This document shows positions 8,887-18,149 of a DNA stretch of 64,000 bases, piece by piece. A program made the position numbers and the translations under genes. The DNA comes from Bacteroidales bacterium. GTDB lineage: Bacteria; Bacteroidota; Bacteroidia; Bacteroidales; PXBB01. Location of the stretch: contig JAQVVM010000007.1 of assembly GCA_028698995.1 (NCBI GenBank), forward strand, positions 38,792 to 102,791, given 5' to 3'. Every line of letters begins with the position of its first letter. The stretch's first letter is position 1. The notes beneath the pieces were generated by a model. That model was not told where the DNA came from and did not search any database. It saw only the letters and a program-made list of their open reading frames with translations.

Positions 8887-8914
8887 TTTATAATAACTTG
8901 AAAGTTATTATAAA
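8887..8914. repeat. 28-bp palindrome upstream of the DUF2490 gene
   Basis: Two perfect 13-bp arms (TTTATAATAACTT at 8887-8899 and AAGTTATTATAAA at 8902-8914) flank a GA spacer. It lies 56 bp upstream of the ATG at 8831 and just downstream of the likely -7 element, so it would be within the 5' leader or a downstream operator. Confidence 0.6.
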
Positions 8915-8937
8915 TACCGGAGGTAAAATTTGACGCA

Positions 8938-8945
8938 CAAATATA
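8938..8945 (-). promoter_or_regulatory. Bacteroidota -7 promoter element for the DUF2490 gene
   Basis: On the minus strand TATATTTG matches TAnnTTTG, about 106 bp before the ATG at 8831. Confidence 0.4.
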
Positions 8946-9205
8946 TTACATTTCCAAATAAATAACCTGAAAAGATTAATTGAAAAATTAAAATACAATA
9001 AATGCTTCTGAAAAGTTTTAATCATTGTCAAAAAGCAACAAGGACAGTTATTTTGACACAGAAGTAGTAATGTACTTTGGTCTAAAATGAAGTATAAAAC
9101 AAATTAGAAAAACAAAGTATCATTATAAAAAACAAAAATATTTATTTAAATTATTGATTATCTTTTACTTAAAGAAATAATAGATACTTGTTTCTCAAAA
9201 AAAAA

Positions 9206-9649
9206 TTAAATCCTATTGTAACTGTCAAGCAATTCATCCAATAAAGAAAACTTCTCATAAACCATAAGGTCTTCACATGCTAAAGCCGCAAAAAAATTGT
9301 TTTTAATATCGAAAACTAAAATATCTTCATCGCTTCTTCCAATCAGAAAATAATTGGGTGAATAGTCATTATAACCAATGTAATATTTATGAAAATTCAA
9401 GTTCTCTTCAAAAAGATTGGGTAAAGTATATCCCTCTTCAACCAGGGCTTTGGGAGATACAGAAAATATTTCAAGACCATTAAAAGCAAAGCCGTCATGC
9501 TGAAAATAAACTTCCCAGAAATTATTTTCGGGCAAAGGCAATTTATTTAGTAAAAATTGTTTGATCATTATTTTTAAATCCTTATCTATGAGAGGATTAG
9601 ATAGAGATTCAGGATATTCTTTATGAAGCTTCTTGATGAATTTCTGCAT
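9206..9649 (-). CDS. SUKH superfamily (SMI1/KNR4, YrhA-like) protein
   Basis: From the ATG at 9649 the product is 147 aa (the frame continues to a TTG at 9673). It has the SUKH/YrhA pattern: a short N-terminal helix, LPLPENNFWEVYFQHDGFAFNGLEIFSV (the conserved W/Y...h.G...G..i), then YIGYNDYSPNYFLIGRSDEDILVFDI, an acidic, aromatic sheet region. SUKH proteins are often immunity proteins against secreted nuclease toxins, but many are orphans. No toxin or Rhs/polymorphic toxin gene lies beside it; it stands alone between two gene-free stretches. Cytoplasmic, function unknown. Confidence 0.65.
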   Translation of the reverse strand: MQKFIKKLHKEYPESLSNPLIDKDLKIMIKQFLLNKLPLPENNFWEVYFQHDGFAFNGLEIFSVSPKALVEEGYTLPNLFEENLNFHKYYIGYNDYSPNYFLIGRSDEDILVFDIKNNFFAALACEDLMVYEKFSLLDELLDSYNRI

Positions 9650-10031
9650 GGTTTTTTTTAGTAAAAATAACAAATTAAATCCAATTCAAAATGATTATAT
9701 TCAAAAGTCAATTAATCATTAGGGGTTTTGTAAAACCAACATATATTTCCATGAGATTTATTTTTAAGGGATGTAAGTTAAAGTTTACGTTTTTACAAAA
9801 ACGAACCACTTCTGAAAATAAAACCTCTAATTACCTGTTTGAATAATGTTTTTCATGAATCATCAAAATTTTAAAAGGAGCACTTTGATAAATTATTATT
9901 AAAAAAACTTTAATTTTGTTTATTATAATTTAAACCTCACTACTCAATTTGTTTCCATATCAATTCCTGGTACTTTTACAGTGTTTTGGTTTATATATAA
10001 ATAAATTAAATAACATGAGATAAATTTAAAC
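9650..10031. other. Gene-free AT-rich interval
   Basis: This 382-bp stretch holds a plus-strand TAnnTTTG element (9911-9918) for the large downstream gene. I see nothing else that I can support. Confidence 0.5.
9911..9918 (+). promoter_or_regulatory. Bacteroidota -7 promoter element for the BNR-repeat gene
   Basis: TAATTTTG matches TAnnTTTG, with TTTG at 9884-9887 (23-bp spacing, slightly long). The ATG at 10032 is 113 bp downstream. Confidence 0.4.
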
Positions 10032-13000
10032 ATGAGAAATAAAATTGTTTTTTTAGTATTACTAACATGGGTATCATTTTTCAACTTTATACCTATTGAT
10101 GCACAGAATCCACAATCAAATACAAGTATTGGCAGCAGAAGAGACTGGCTTCAGATGATTCAAAATCCGGATGTAAATTTTTATGAAGTTCAGGATAATT
10201 TTAATAATTACCGGCAGAACAGGACTGATTATAAAGGCAACGGATTCAAGGTTTTTAAACGCTGGGAATACATCAATCGTTTTAGGGTAATGGCAGATGG
10301 CAGACTACAAGCACCGGATTATGTCATGAAGGAATATTATAAATTTATGAACGAGCAGCCACAGAATAAATCCATTACGGGCAATTGGACATCTGTTGGT
10401 CCTAATATATATCCGGTTAATGCCACAAATCAGCCTAACGGCATGGGCAGAATAAATGCCATAGCTTTTCATCCCACTGATGCAGGTACGATATATATAG
10501 GTGCACCTTCAGGTGGTTTATGGAAAACTATAAATGGAGGAACATCGTGGGTTTCTCTTTCTTCAAATCTACCCACATTAGGTGTTTCATCTATACTTAT
10601 TCATCCATCAAATCCTGATATTATTTACATTGGTACAGGAGATCGTGATGCAGACGATGCTCCTGGCTTGGGTGTTTTCAAGAGTACGGATGGGGGTAAT
10701 TCATGGGCACCAATAAATAATAGTATGGGCTACGTAACAGTTGGTGCGATGGTCATGCACCCTTCTGACCCCAATATTATTCTTGCGGCTACCTCCACAG
10801 GTATTTACAAAACAATTAATGCAGGTCTTACGTGGGTCAGAAAATCCAGTAATACAGCATACTATAAAGACATAAAATTTAAACCAGACAATGCGTCAAT
10901 AATATATGCAACAGCTCAGGGTAAATTTTACCGATCTTCAAACACAGGTGAAACTTGGGTACAGATAACATCAGGTATTCCTTCTACAGGAGCCCGTCAG
11001 GTAATTGGAGTTTCAGCTGATAATCCTGAATATGTTTATATTGCTCAAGTCAATTCAAGTCAATTATATTCCGGCCTTTATCGTTCCAGTGATGCAGGTT
11101 TGAATTTCGCACTCAGGTCATCAACACCCAGCCCCATTGGTTACCAATGTGATGGTACAGACTACTCTGTAAGTCAGGCATTTTATGACTTTTGTATTAC
11201 CGTTGATCCTACAGATGCAGAACAAGTCTATATCGGGGCCATAAATATCTGGAAAAGTACTGATGGAGGCAGTACATTTTCTATTAATTCACATTGGCTC
11301 GGGAGCTCTTATGGCACTTCATGCGCAGCCTCAGTACATGCCGACCATCATTGTCTTGAATGGTCCCCACTTACCTCAAAACTATTTACAGGAAACGATG
11401 GCGGTATTCATTGGACAGATAATGGTGGTTTAACATGGACAGAAATAACCAACAATCTAAATATTGCTCAGGTTTATAAAATTGGTCAAAGTGCGACAAA
11501 TAACGCTCTGACAATAAATGGTTATCAAGACAATGGTACTTCAGTTCATAACGGTTCAACTTTTACAACAGTAATAGGAGGAGACGGTACAGAATGCGCT
11601 GTTGATTATACCAATGAGTCTATAAGGTATGGGAGTTATGTTTTTGGTGATATTTACCGTTCTACAGGAGGAAATTTCAATATCATTTCCTCAGGAGCTA
11701 ATGGTATTACAGAAAACACTGTTTATTTGAAACTTGGGGCTTGGGTAACACCCTATATACTTCACCGTACAAACCCTGATGTTATGTTTGCAGGCTTTGG
11801 CAGTGTATGGCGCACCAACAATGTAAAAGCGCCCAATCCTGCCTCTGTAACATGGTCGGCAATTTCAACCTCTGATGGGACATGTTATGTCATTGAGCAG
11901 TCTCCTGCCAATACAGATATTCTTTATGTGGTAAGGTCCGGCTCATTGAAACGAACAGATAATGCTAATGCAGCTGTAGGTTCAGTTACTTGGACATCCT
12001 GTAATTTGCCTGACGGCTTGACTCCAGTTGATATTAAGGCGCATCCTATTAATGAGAATATTGTATATGCCGTTGCAGGTTATTATATTTATAAATCAAC
12101 AGATAAAGGCACAACATGGACAAATATTTCAGGTAATCTTCCTGCATTATTTATAAACTGCATGGCATATGATAAGAACGGTGATGAAGGCATTTATATT
12201 GGCAACCAGACAGGTGTGTGGTATAAAGATGCCTCTATGCCAAACTGGGTTGTTTTTGGACAGAATTTACCACCAGTAGATATTCGTGAGCTTGAAATTT
12301 ATTATGATGCTGGGAATCCCTCAAATAACAGAATTAAAGCAGCCACTTATGGTCGTGGTTTATGGGAAAGCGACCTCATTCAATATACTGTTACCGACCC
12401 TTCAAACATTAATGCTTCGGCAGTAAGTACGAGCCAGATTGATCTAAGTTGGACAAAAAATACAAACAATGATAATGTCATGATAGCCTGGTCGCTTACT
12501 AACAATTTTGGAGTGCCTTCAGTGGGTTCAGCTTACTCACAAGGAAATACAATTCCGGGCGGTGGTACAGTTATTTACAATGGCAGTGGTACATCTTTCA
12601 ACCATTCAAGTTTAAATGGAAATACCCAGTATTATTACAAAGTTTGGTCTGTCAATAGCTCAAATATCTATTCCTGTGGCACACAAGTTAATAGTTATAC
12701 ATTGTGTAATCCATTAACATCATTGTCAGAGACCTTTGAGGGAAACGCTATGCCTAATTGCTGGTCGGTGATTGATAACCAGGGGAATGGTCAGATATGG
12801 AAGTTCGGTAGTTACAGCAATGGAACACTTCCAAATCTTACAAATACTTATGCCTATATTCACAGTGCAGACTATGGCAGCGGTAATGCTCAGAATACTG
12901 ATTTAATAAGCCCTACACTTGACCTTACAACCTATTCGGCTGTTATATTGAAGTTTAACCAATATTATGCACATTATACGGGCACTTCTGCAAATGTCTA

Positions 13001-16000
13001 TTACAGTATTAATAACGGTGCATCATGGACATTGCTAAAGACTTACACTGCCAACACAACTAATTCAGAGAGTGTGGGATTAAATGTACCGGCAGCAGCA
13101 GGTCAGTCACAGGTAAAATTCAGATGGAATTTTACCTCAACCAACTGGGGTTATTATTGGTCTATAGATGATGTAAAAGTAGAGGGATGTTCACCCGGGC
13201 TATGGACAGGTGCTTTTAGTACCGCATGGAATTCTGCATCTAATTGGTGTGGTTTAAGTGTCCCCACTTCTACTACTGATGTCTTTATCCCTGAGGGTGT
13301 TTTATACATGCCTCTTGTTAGCGGCACTTCAGGAAATAACTGCCGAGATATTTCAATCAGCAGCGGAGCTACACTAAGTATGCATCCTACCAATGCCAGC
13401 ACCCTAAATGTAGCGGGCAACTGGACTAACAATGGTACTTTTAACTGTGGTAGCAGCACTATCAATTTTAATGGCACCACAGAGCTGCAAACCATTGCAG
13501 GTACATCAACAACTGATTTTTTCAAACTTACAGTTGCTAAAGGTGCTCAAAACCGAGTACTTGAGGCATTGTCTGTTATAGGGCTAACTTATGCGACTAA
13601 TCCCTTAACACTGACAAGCGGGACTTTCAAGTTGTCAAGTGCATCAACTATTACGCCTTTTACATCTGGTCCAACTATTCCTGCACTTGGAGGTTTTTGG
13701 AATAATGGAGGAACCATCAATGCAGGAGGTTTTTCTTGGACTGTTACAGGTCTTTTCAGAAACTCTGATGGCATCATAAACATTGGAAATGCTACTGGTA
13801 ACTCTCTGACTTACAATACAGGATCAGTTATTCAGATTGAAGGAGGCACTGTGAATATTGCAGGCAGACTTAGTGGTACAACGAGTACTACATATAATCA
13901 AACCGGAGGTACACTTAATGTTTGCACCATAGGTTCTACGTCAACAAGTCTTGCCCCTTTTAAACTTACAACAGGGTCCAGTTTTACTATGAGTGGCGGA
14001 ACAATTGTGATACACAGATTATCTAGTAATAATACTGCTGATTATGAAAATCTGGCTAATACTTCAAATGTAACAGGAGGAACACTTCAAATAGGAAATG
14101 CTTCCACCACAGGCACTCCCCTAATAAGAATCAGTAGCACTGCACCGATTTACAATTTCATTATCAACACAGATGGTGGTTTACCTTCTGCCTATATTAT
14201 ATCAAACCTGACTGTTAAAAATAATATTACTGTTTCTGGAGGGGGGTTCTCAGTTTCTGCAACAAATTTGACAGTAAATATAGGTGGCGACTGGAATTAT
14301 AGCGGAGGAGCCCCTGTTATTGGCGGAACAATCAATTTTAATGGAAATACAAAACAAAATATCATAGGAAATTCAATTACAAATTTTTATAATTTGACAA
14401 TCAACAACAGTCATGGCATTGAACTAAGTGGTTCAGTAGATGCCAGTGTAAGAAATCTTCTCACTTTGACATCCGGTGTTTTAAAAACCAATTCCAACAA
14501 ATTGTATTTCACTCTTGCAACGGGAAACGTGTCACGAGCATTTGGTCATATATGTGGCAGACTACAAAAAAAAGTTCCAACTGGCACTAATGTATCAAAA
14601 ACATTCGAAGTAGGGGGCGTAAATTCAACAGATTATTCCCCAGTGTTATTAACCTTTGCACAGGTTAACACAGAAGGTAGTATGATTGCATCAAGCGTTT
14701 CAGAAGATCATCCTGATATTTCTTCTTCCAAATTATTTTCCGGATTAAGTGCCAATAGGTATTGGTCATTAGAAAACCTTAATGATGCGACTGTTTATAC
14801 AACATACAATGCTACTTTTAATTACCTGTCGGAAGATCTTGATAATTATGTTAACACGAGCAATTTTATCTGTGGGAAAAAGTCTGCAACATGGACATAT
14901 CCGACTGTTGGAAATAAAACTTCTACAAGTTTGCAAATCACTGGAGAAAATGGGTTTGGAGATTTCCAGATTGCAGAAACATCCAAAGAAAGTATTCAGG
15001 CAGGTGGTAACTGGACTGATCCAGCAACATGGAATCCAACTGGAGTACCGGGTACTAATGAAAATGTCTCAATAACACCCCCAGGCACCGTTTATGCAGA
15101 TGCAGGATATACAGCATGTAAGGCGCTTCAAATTAAGTCTGGAGCTACCCTGATGGTAAATGCAGGAAACAGATTTACAATCAATGAGACTTTAATAAAT
15201 AATTCAGGAAATAATGGCCTTGTACTGGCTTCAAATTCTACAGGAACAGCCTCATTATTACATAATTCAGATAATATAAATGGTACTGTTCAAAAATACT
15301 TGCACGACAGTACTACTTATGGATGGTATGTGTCTTCTCCAGTTCAAAATGCTCCATTGTCCTGTTTCAACGGTGCAGAAGCTGTTTTTCAGTTTAATTC
15401 AGTAAATTCATCATGGAACATTGTTACTGATGATACACTGAGTCCACTTACGGGATACGTTACAAAATTTGGCAGCGGGAATGAGCAGAATCATCAAACA
15501 GTTTCTTTTCAGGGTCTTCTCAACAACGGAAATATGACTGCTGATAACCTCATCAGAACAGGCTACCTTTACGGTAATTTTGGATGGCAACTGATTGGGA
15601 ATCCGTATCCCTGTGCTATAGATTGGGATTTAATTGTTGGAGGTGACAACCAGAATTTTTTAAACACCTATAATATAAACCCTGTAATTTATGTCAGGAA
15701 ATCCAATGGCAGTGTTGCGGCCTATGTTGCTAACATGGGAATTGGAACTAATGGAGGTTCAAGATATATTGCACCCATGCAGGCTTTTTGGGTTCAGGTT
15801 TTTGGAGATCAGAGCCATCCGACAGGAAACGGGTTTATTGAATTTTCAAACAATGTACGATTACATCATCCTTTAGGTTTACTAAAATCAGCTTCTTATG
15901 ATGGGTTTAAATTAAAAATTGAAAGTGGGTCTTTTTCAGATGAATTGATGATACGCTTTAACTCAAACGCAACAGAAAATTTTGATGCCACACACGATGC

Positions 16001-16568
16001 AGTTAAAATATATTCATTAAACAATAATATACCTCAAATTTATTCTCTCTCTGAAGACCAGATGGAACTTGCTGTTAACTCTTATCCAAAGCTCATCAAT
16101 AACAGGACAGTACACCTTGGCTTTTCAACTGAAACAAACAGTATCTTTACTATTTCTGCTGATAATTTTGATGCTTTAAATCCAAACACAACTGTTCTTA
16201 TTGAGGATCTTTATTCCAATCAAATAACTGACTTAAAAACAAACGGCTATACCTTCAGCAGTGATAAAGAAATCACAAATACACGCTTTTTATTGCACTT
16301 TAATGTAACACAAACAGATAATGACTTTAATGAAAATACCACTGAATCCACTAATATTTATGCTTTTGATAATACAATTTATATCAGCAATAATACAGAT
16401 GATATTGTATTGGTAAAAATCTACAATATTTTGGGTGAGCATTTATTTTCTCAAGAAATATTAAGTGAATCAATAAGCAGAATAGAAACACAGTTATCTC
16501 AGGGTCTTTATATTGTGAAAACAGGTAGTAATGATGAAATGCATACTAAAATTTTATTTATCAGATAA
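10032..16568 (+). CDS. 2178-aa secreted composite: BNR/VPS10-like propeller, Fn3, MAM-like domain, beta repeats, T9SS signal
   Basis: After a signal peptide (MRNKIVFLVLLTWVSFFNF...IDAQ) come: a VPS10/BNR-type beta-propeller (residues ~115-780) with repeated Asp-box-like turns such as GLWKTINGGTSW, GIYKTINAGLTW and YKSTDKGTTW; a fibronectin type III domain (~786-890, SQIDLSWTKN); a MAM/cleaved-adhesin-like domain (~898-1052, ETFEGNAMPNCW ... WSIDDVKVEG); a long Gly/Ser/Thr/Asn-rich region of beta repeats opened by SNWCGLSVP and TWNPTGVPGT modules (~1056-1660); a segment with GWQLIGNPYPCAIDWD; and a divergent T9SS-type tail (~2100-2178, VKIYNILGEHLF ... GLYIVKT). Such proteins are exported adhesins or glycan-binding factors; no catalytic residues are evident. 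Convergent with mreD. Confidence 0.85.
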   Translation: MRNKIVFLVLLTWVSFFNFIPIDAQNPQSNTSIGSRRDWLQMIQNPDVNFYEVQDNFNNYRQNRTDYKGNGFKVFKRWEYINRFRVMADGRLQAPDYVMKEYYKFMNEQPQNKSITGNWTSVGPNIYPVNATNQPNGMGRINAIAFHPTDAGTIYIGAPSGGLWKTINGGTSWVSLSSNLPTLGVSSILIHPSNPDIIYIGTGDRDADDAPGLGVFKSTDGGNSWAPINNSMGYVTVGAMVMHPSDPNIILAATSTGIYKTINAGLTWVRKSSNTAYYKDIKFKPDNASIIYATAQGKFYRSSNTGETWVQITSGIPSTGARQVIGVSADNPEYVYIAQVNSSQLYSGLYRSSDAGLNFALRSSTPSPIGYQCDGTDYSVSQAFYDFCITVDPTDAEQVYIGAINIWKSTDGGSTFSINSHWLGSSYGTSCAASVHADHHCLEWSPLTSKLFTGNDGGIHWTDNGGLTWTEITNNLNIAQVYKIGQSATNNALTINGYQDNGTSVHNGSTFTTVIGGDGTECAVDYTNESIRYGSYVFGDIYRSTGGNFNIISSGANGITENTVYLKLGAWVTPYILHRTNPDVMFAGFGSVWRTNNVKAPNPASVTWSAISTSDGTCYVIEQSPANTDILYVVRSGSLKRTDNANAAVGSVTWTSCNLPDGLTPVDIKAHPINENIVYAVAGYYIYKSTDKGTTWTNISGNLPALFINCMAYDKNGDEGIYIGNQTGVWYKDASMPNWVVFGQNLPPVDIRELEIYYDAGNPSNNRIKAATYGRGLWESDLIQYTVTDPSNINASAVSTSQIDLSWTKNTNNDNVMIAWSLTNNFGVPSVGSAYSQGNTIPGGGTVIYNGSGTSFNHSSLNGNTQYYYKVWSVNSSNIYSCGTQVNSYTLCNPLTSLSETFEGNAMPNCWSVIDNQGNGQIWKFGSYSNGTLPNLTNTYAYIHSADYGSGNAQNTDLISPTLDLTTYSAVILKFNQYYAHYTGTSANVYYSINNGASWTLLKTYTANTTNSESVGLNVPAAAGQSQVKFRWNFTSTNWGYYWSIDDVKVEGCSPGLWTGAFSTAWNSASNWCGLSVPTSTTDVFIPEGVLYMPLVSGTSGNNCRDISISSGATLSMHPTNASTLNVAGNWTNNGTFNCGSSTINFNGTTELQTIAGTSTTDFFKLTVAKGAQNRVLEALSVIGLTYATNPLTLTSGTFKLSSASTITPFTSGPTIPALGGFWNNGGTINAGGFSWTVTGLFRNSDGIINIGNATGNSLTYNTGSVIQIEGGTVNIAGRLSGTTSTTYNQTGGTLNVCTIGSTSTSLAPFKLTTGSSFTMSGGTIVIHRLSSNNTADYENLANTSNVTGGTLQIGNASTTGTPLIRISSTAPIYNFIINTDGGLPSAYIISNLTVKNNITVSGGGFSVSATNLTVNIGGDWNYSGGAPVIGGTINFNGNTKQNIIGNSITNFYNLTINNSHGIELSGSVDASVRNLLTLTSGVLKTNSNKLYFTLATGNVSRAFGHICGRLQKKVPTGTNVSKTFEVGGVNSTDYSPVLLTFAQVNTEGSMIASSVSEDHPDISSSKLFSGLSANRYWSLENLNDATVYTTYNATFNYLSEDLDNYVNTSNFICGKKSATWTYPTVGNKTSTSLQITGENGFGDFQIAETSKESIQAGGNWTDPATWNPTGVPGTNENVSITPPGTVYADAGYTACKALQIKSGATLMVNAGNRFTINETLINNSGNNGLVLASNSTGTASLLHNSDNINGTVQKYLHDSTTYGWYVSSPVQNAPLSCFNGAEAVFQFNSVNSSWNIVTDDTLSPLTGYVTKFGSGNEQNHQTVSFQGLLNNGNMTADNLIRTGYLYGNFGWQLIGNPYPCAIDWDLIVGGDNQNFLNTYNINPVIYVRKSNGSVAAYVANMGIGTNGGSRYIAPMQAFWVQVFGDQSHPTGNGFIEFSNNVRLHHPLGLLKSASYDGFKLKIESGSFSDELMIRFNSNATENFDATHDAVKIYSLNNNIPQIYSLSEDQMELAVNSYPKLINNRTVHLGFSTETNSIFTISADNFDALNPNTTVLIEDLYSNQITDLKTNGYTFSSDKEITNTRFLLHFNVTQTDNDFNENTTESTNIYAFDNTIYISNNTDDIVLVKIYNILGEHLFSQEILSESISRIETQLSQGLYIVKTGSNDEMHTKILFIR

Positions 16569-16670
16569 CTCATTAACTTTTCTGTCTCTCTCCAAAGGAT
16601 AATAAATTTGCAATAGGGCAATTTTTAACGTGAAAGATAGACCTTATATATCTGATAATCAACCATAAAC

Positions 16671-16686
16671 GATATAATATTATATC
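16671..16686. repeat. 16-bp perfect palindrome between convergent genes
   Basis: GATATAATATTATATC is a perfect palindrome in the 180 bp between the composite gene and mreD. It lacks the GC stem and T-run of a terminator; role unknown. Confidence 0.4.
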
Positions 16687-16748
16687 TTAAGAGTAATAAA
16701 AACAAATAAACAATGGTGTATAAAACCTTTTGTAGAACGAAACTGGTT

Positions 16749-17276
16749 TTATATTTTACCTGTAACGATATTTCGTTTAGGTTTGTAAAACAAATATTGG
16801 GTGATAACAATGAGTAATAAGGTAAAAATGGAACTGATGAGGACTCTTCCAATTGTTATAAAAAACTCATTGAAATGAAAAGCCTCAATTAAAAACAGTA
16901 ATGTATGATGTGCAACTGTTAAAATTGAAGCATAGGTTAAAAACCAATTAAGTCCCAAATCCTGAATAACGGGTTGAATTCCTTGTTCATACTCTCTTTT
17001 TGAAGAAACAGAAGCAATAACAAATGGTCTTATAAAAGCCATAAACAGACTTGCTGAAGCATGCATCCCTGGTGTTTGCACAAAAAAATCAACTGTCAGA
17101 CCAAGAAGAAAACCTAAAATGAGCAACAACCATTTTGGTGTTTCAAAAGGAAGCAAAATAATAAAAAGAATATACAGATAAGGGTTAATGTAGCCACTGA
17201 ATTGTACCTTGTTTAAAATAAAGACCTGCAAAGCAATTAGAATAATGAATCTAATAATGTGTCTAATAATAATCAT
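16749..17276 (-). CDS. mreD: Rod-shape-determining protein MreD
   Basis: This 175-aa protein has five to six hydrophobic helices and the MreD feature of a short conserved run in the second half of the first helix pair (YINPYLYILFIILLPFETPKW ... GFLLGLTVDFF). It is an inner-membrane part of the Rod elongasome. Its ATG overlaps the mreC stop by one base (TAATG), showing translational coupling. mrdA (PBP2) and rodA, which commonly follow in Bacteroidota, are not in the next position; the convergent secreted gene is. Confidence 0.88.
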   Translation of the reverse strand: MIIIRHIIRFIILIALQVFILNKVQFSGYINPYLYILFIILLPFETPKWLLLILGFLLGLTVDFFVQTPGMHASASLFMAFIRPFVIASVSSKREYEQGIQPVIQDLGLNWFLTYASILTVAHHTLLFLIEAFHFNEFFITIGRVLISSIFTLLLIVITQYLFYKPKRNIVTGKI

Positions 17277-18109
17277 TAATTTTGATTTTGATTTTGATTT
17301 TCGAGTAAAAGTTTTTCTGTTTTCATCAGATTATCAACTACATAAACATAGGAAAGCTTATTAAAATCAACAGATAATTCAACATCAATATTATAGAAAG
17401 ATTCAGAAGGGTCATAAGAAAATTCTTTAACACATCCAACCATAACTCCCTCCGGAAAAATTGAAGAGTACCCACTGGTTATAATAGTATCACCCAAATT
17501 AAATACCACATGTAGGGGAATGTCTTCCAGTTTAGCAGTTCTGTAATTAGTACCTTTCCATGACAAGGAACCCATATGGTTATTGTTTTTGAATTTGGTT
17601 GAAATTTTTGTATCGATGTTTAACACAGAAATAGCGACAGCAAAATTAGGAGAGACATCAGTAATAATGCCTACAACACCATCTGAATCAATAACGCCCA
17701 TATCTTTTCTGATACCTGACCGACTGCCTTTATTCAATGTAATATAGTTTTTTCTGCGATTTACTGAATTATTTATGACTTTGGCGTCTATGTATCTGAA
17801 ACTGTGTTTATATACAGTATCATTAATAATAAATGACTTAACTCCGTAGATATTATAAGCTTCAAGTGTCTTAGAACGAAGGAGGGCATTTTCCTCTGCT
17901 AGTTTTTTGTTTACATCAGCCAAGGAGAAGTAAGCATATACATTATCCACTTTTTGGATAATATTTCTAAAAAAATCGTTTGTACTGTTAAGAAATGCTG
18001 CTTTTTGGAAGCGGTTATTATTGATAATAAGCACAAAACAAAAAATCTGCAAGGCTAAAAAAAGGAAGAAGAAGTAGTTTTTCCAAATAAATAAAAAAAT
18101 GTTTCGCAT
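17276..18109 (-). CDS. mreC: Rod-shape-determining protein MreC
   Basis: The 277-aa protein has one N-terminal membrane helix (FFLFLALQIFCFVLII), a coiled coil (~60-95) and the periplasmic MreC double beta-barrel with ITLNKGSRSGIRKDMGVIDSDGVVGIITDVSPNFAVAISVLN and SGYSSIFPEGVMVGCV. It ends in an N/Q-rich tail. MreC bridges MreB/MreD with the peptidoglycan synthases. Forty bp downstream of mreB; overlaps mreD. Confidence 0.93.
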   Translation of the reverse strand: MRNIFLFIWKNYFFFLFLALQIFCFVLIINNNRFQKAAFLNSTNDFFRNIIQKVDNVYAYFSLADVNKKLAEENALLRSKTLEAYNIYGVKSFIINDTVYKHSFRYIDAKVINNSVNRRKNYITLNKGSRSGIRKDMGVIDSDGVVGIITDVSPNFAVAISVLNIDTKISTKFKNNNHMGSLSWKGTNYRTAKLEDIPLHVVFNLGDTIITSGYSSIFPEGVMVGCVKEFSYDPSESFYNIDVELSVDFNKLSYVYVVDNLMKTEKLLLENQNQNQN

Positions 18110-18149
18110 GATATAGCTTCAACTCCAATTATTAAAATACTTTAATAAT

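Larger units (their letters stand above)
8832..9205. other. Gene-free AT-rich interval
   Basis: The interval holds the palindrome at 8887-8914 and a minus-strand promoter element at 8938-8945; both may serve the DUF2490 gene. I see no coding sequence, RNA gene or repeat in 8946-9205. Confidence 0.55.

Noticed and set aside
9206..9649. Toxin-antitoxin or polymorphic-toxin module around the SUKH-like gene.
   Set aside because: No toxin, Rhs, or small partner ORF is found on either side.
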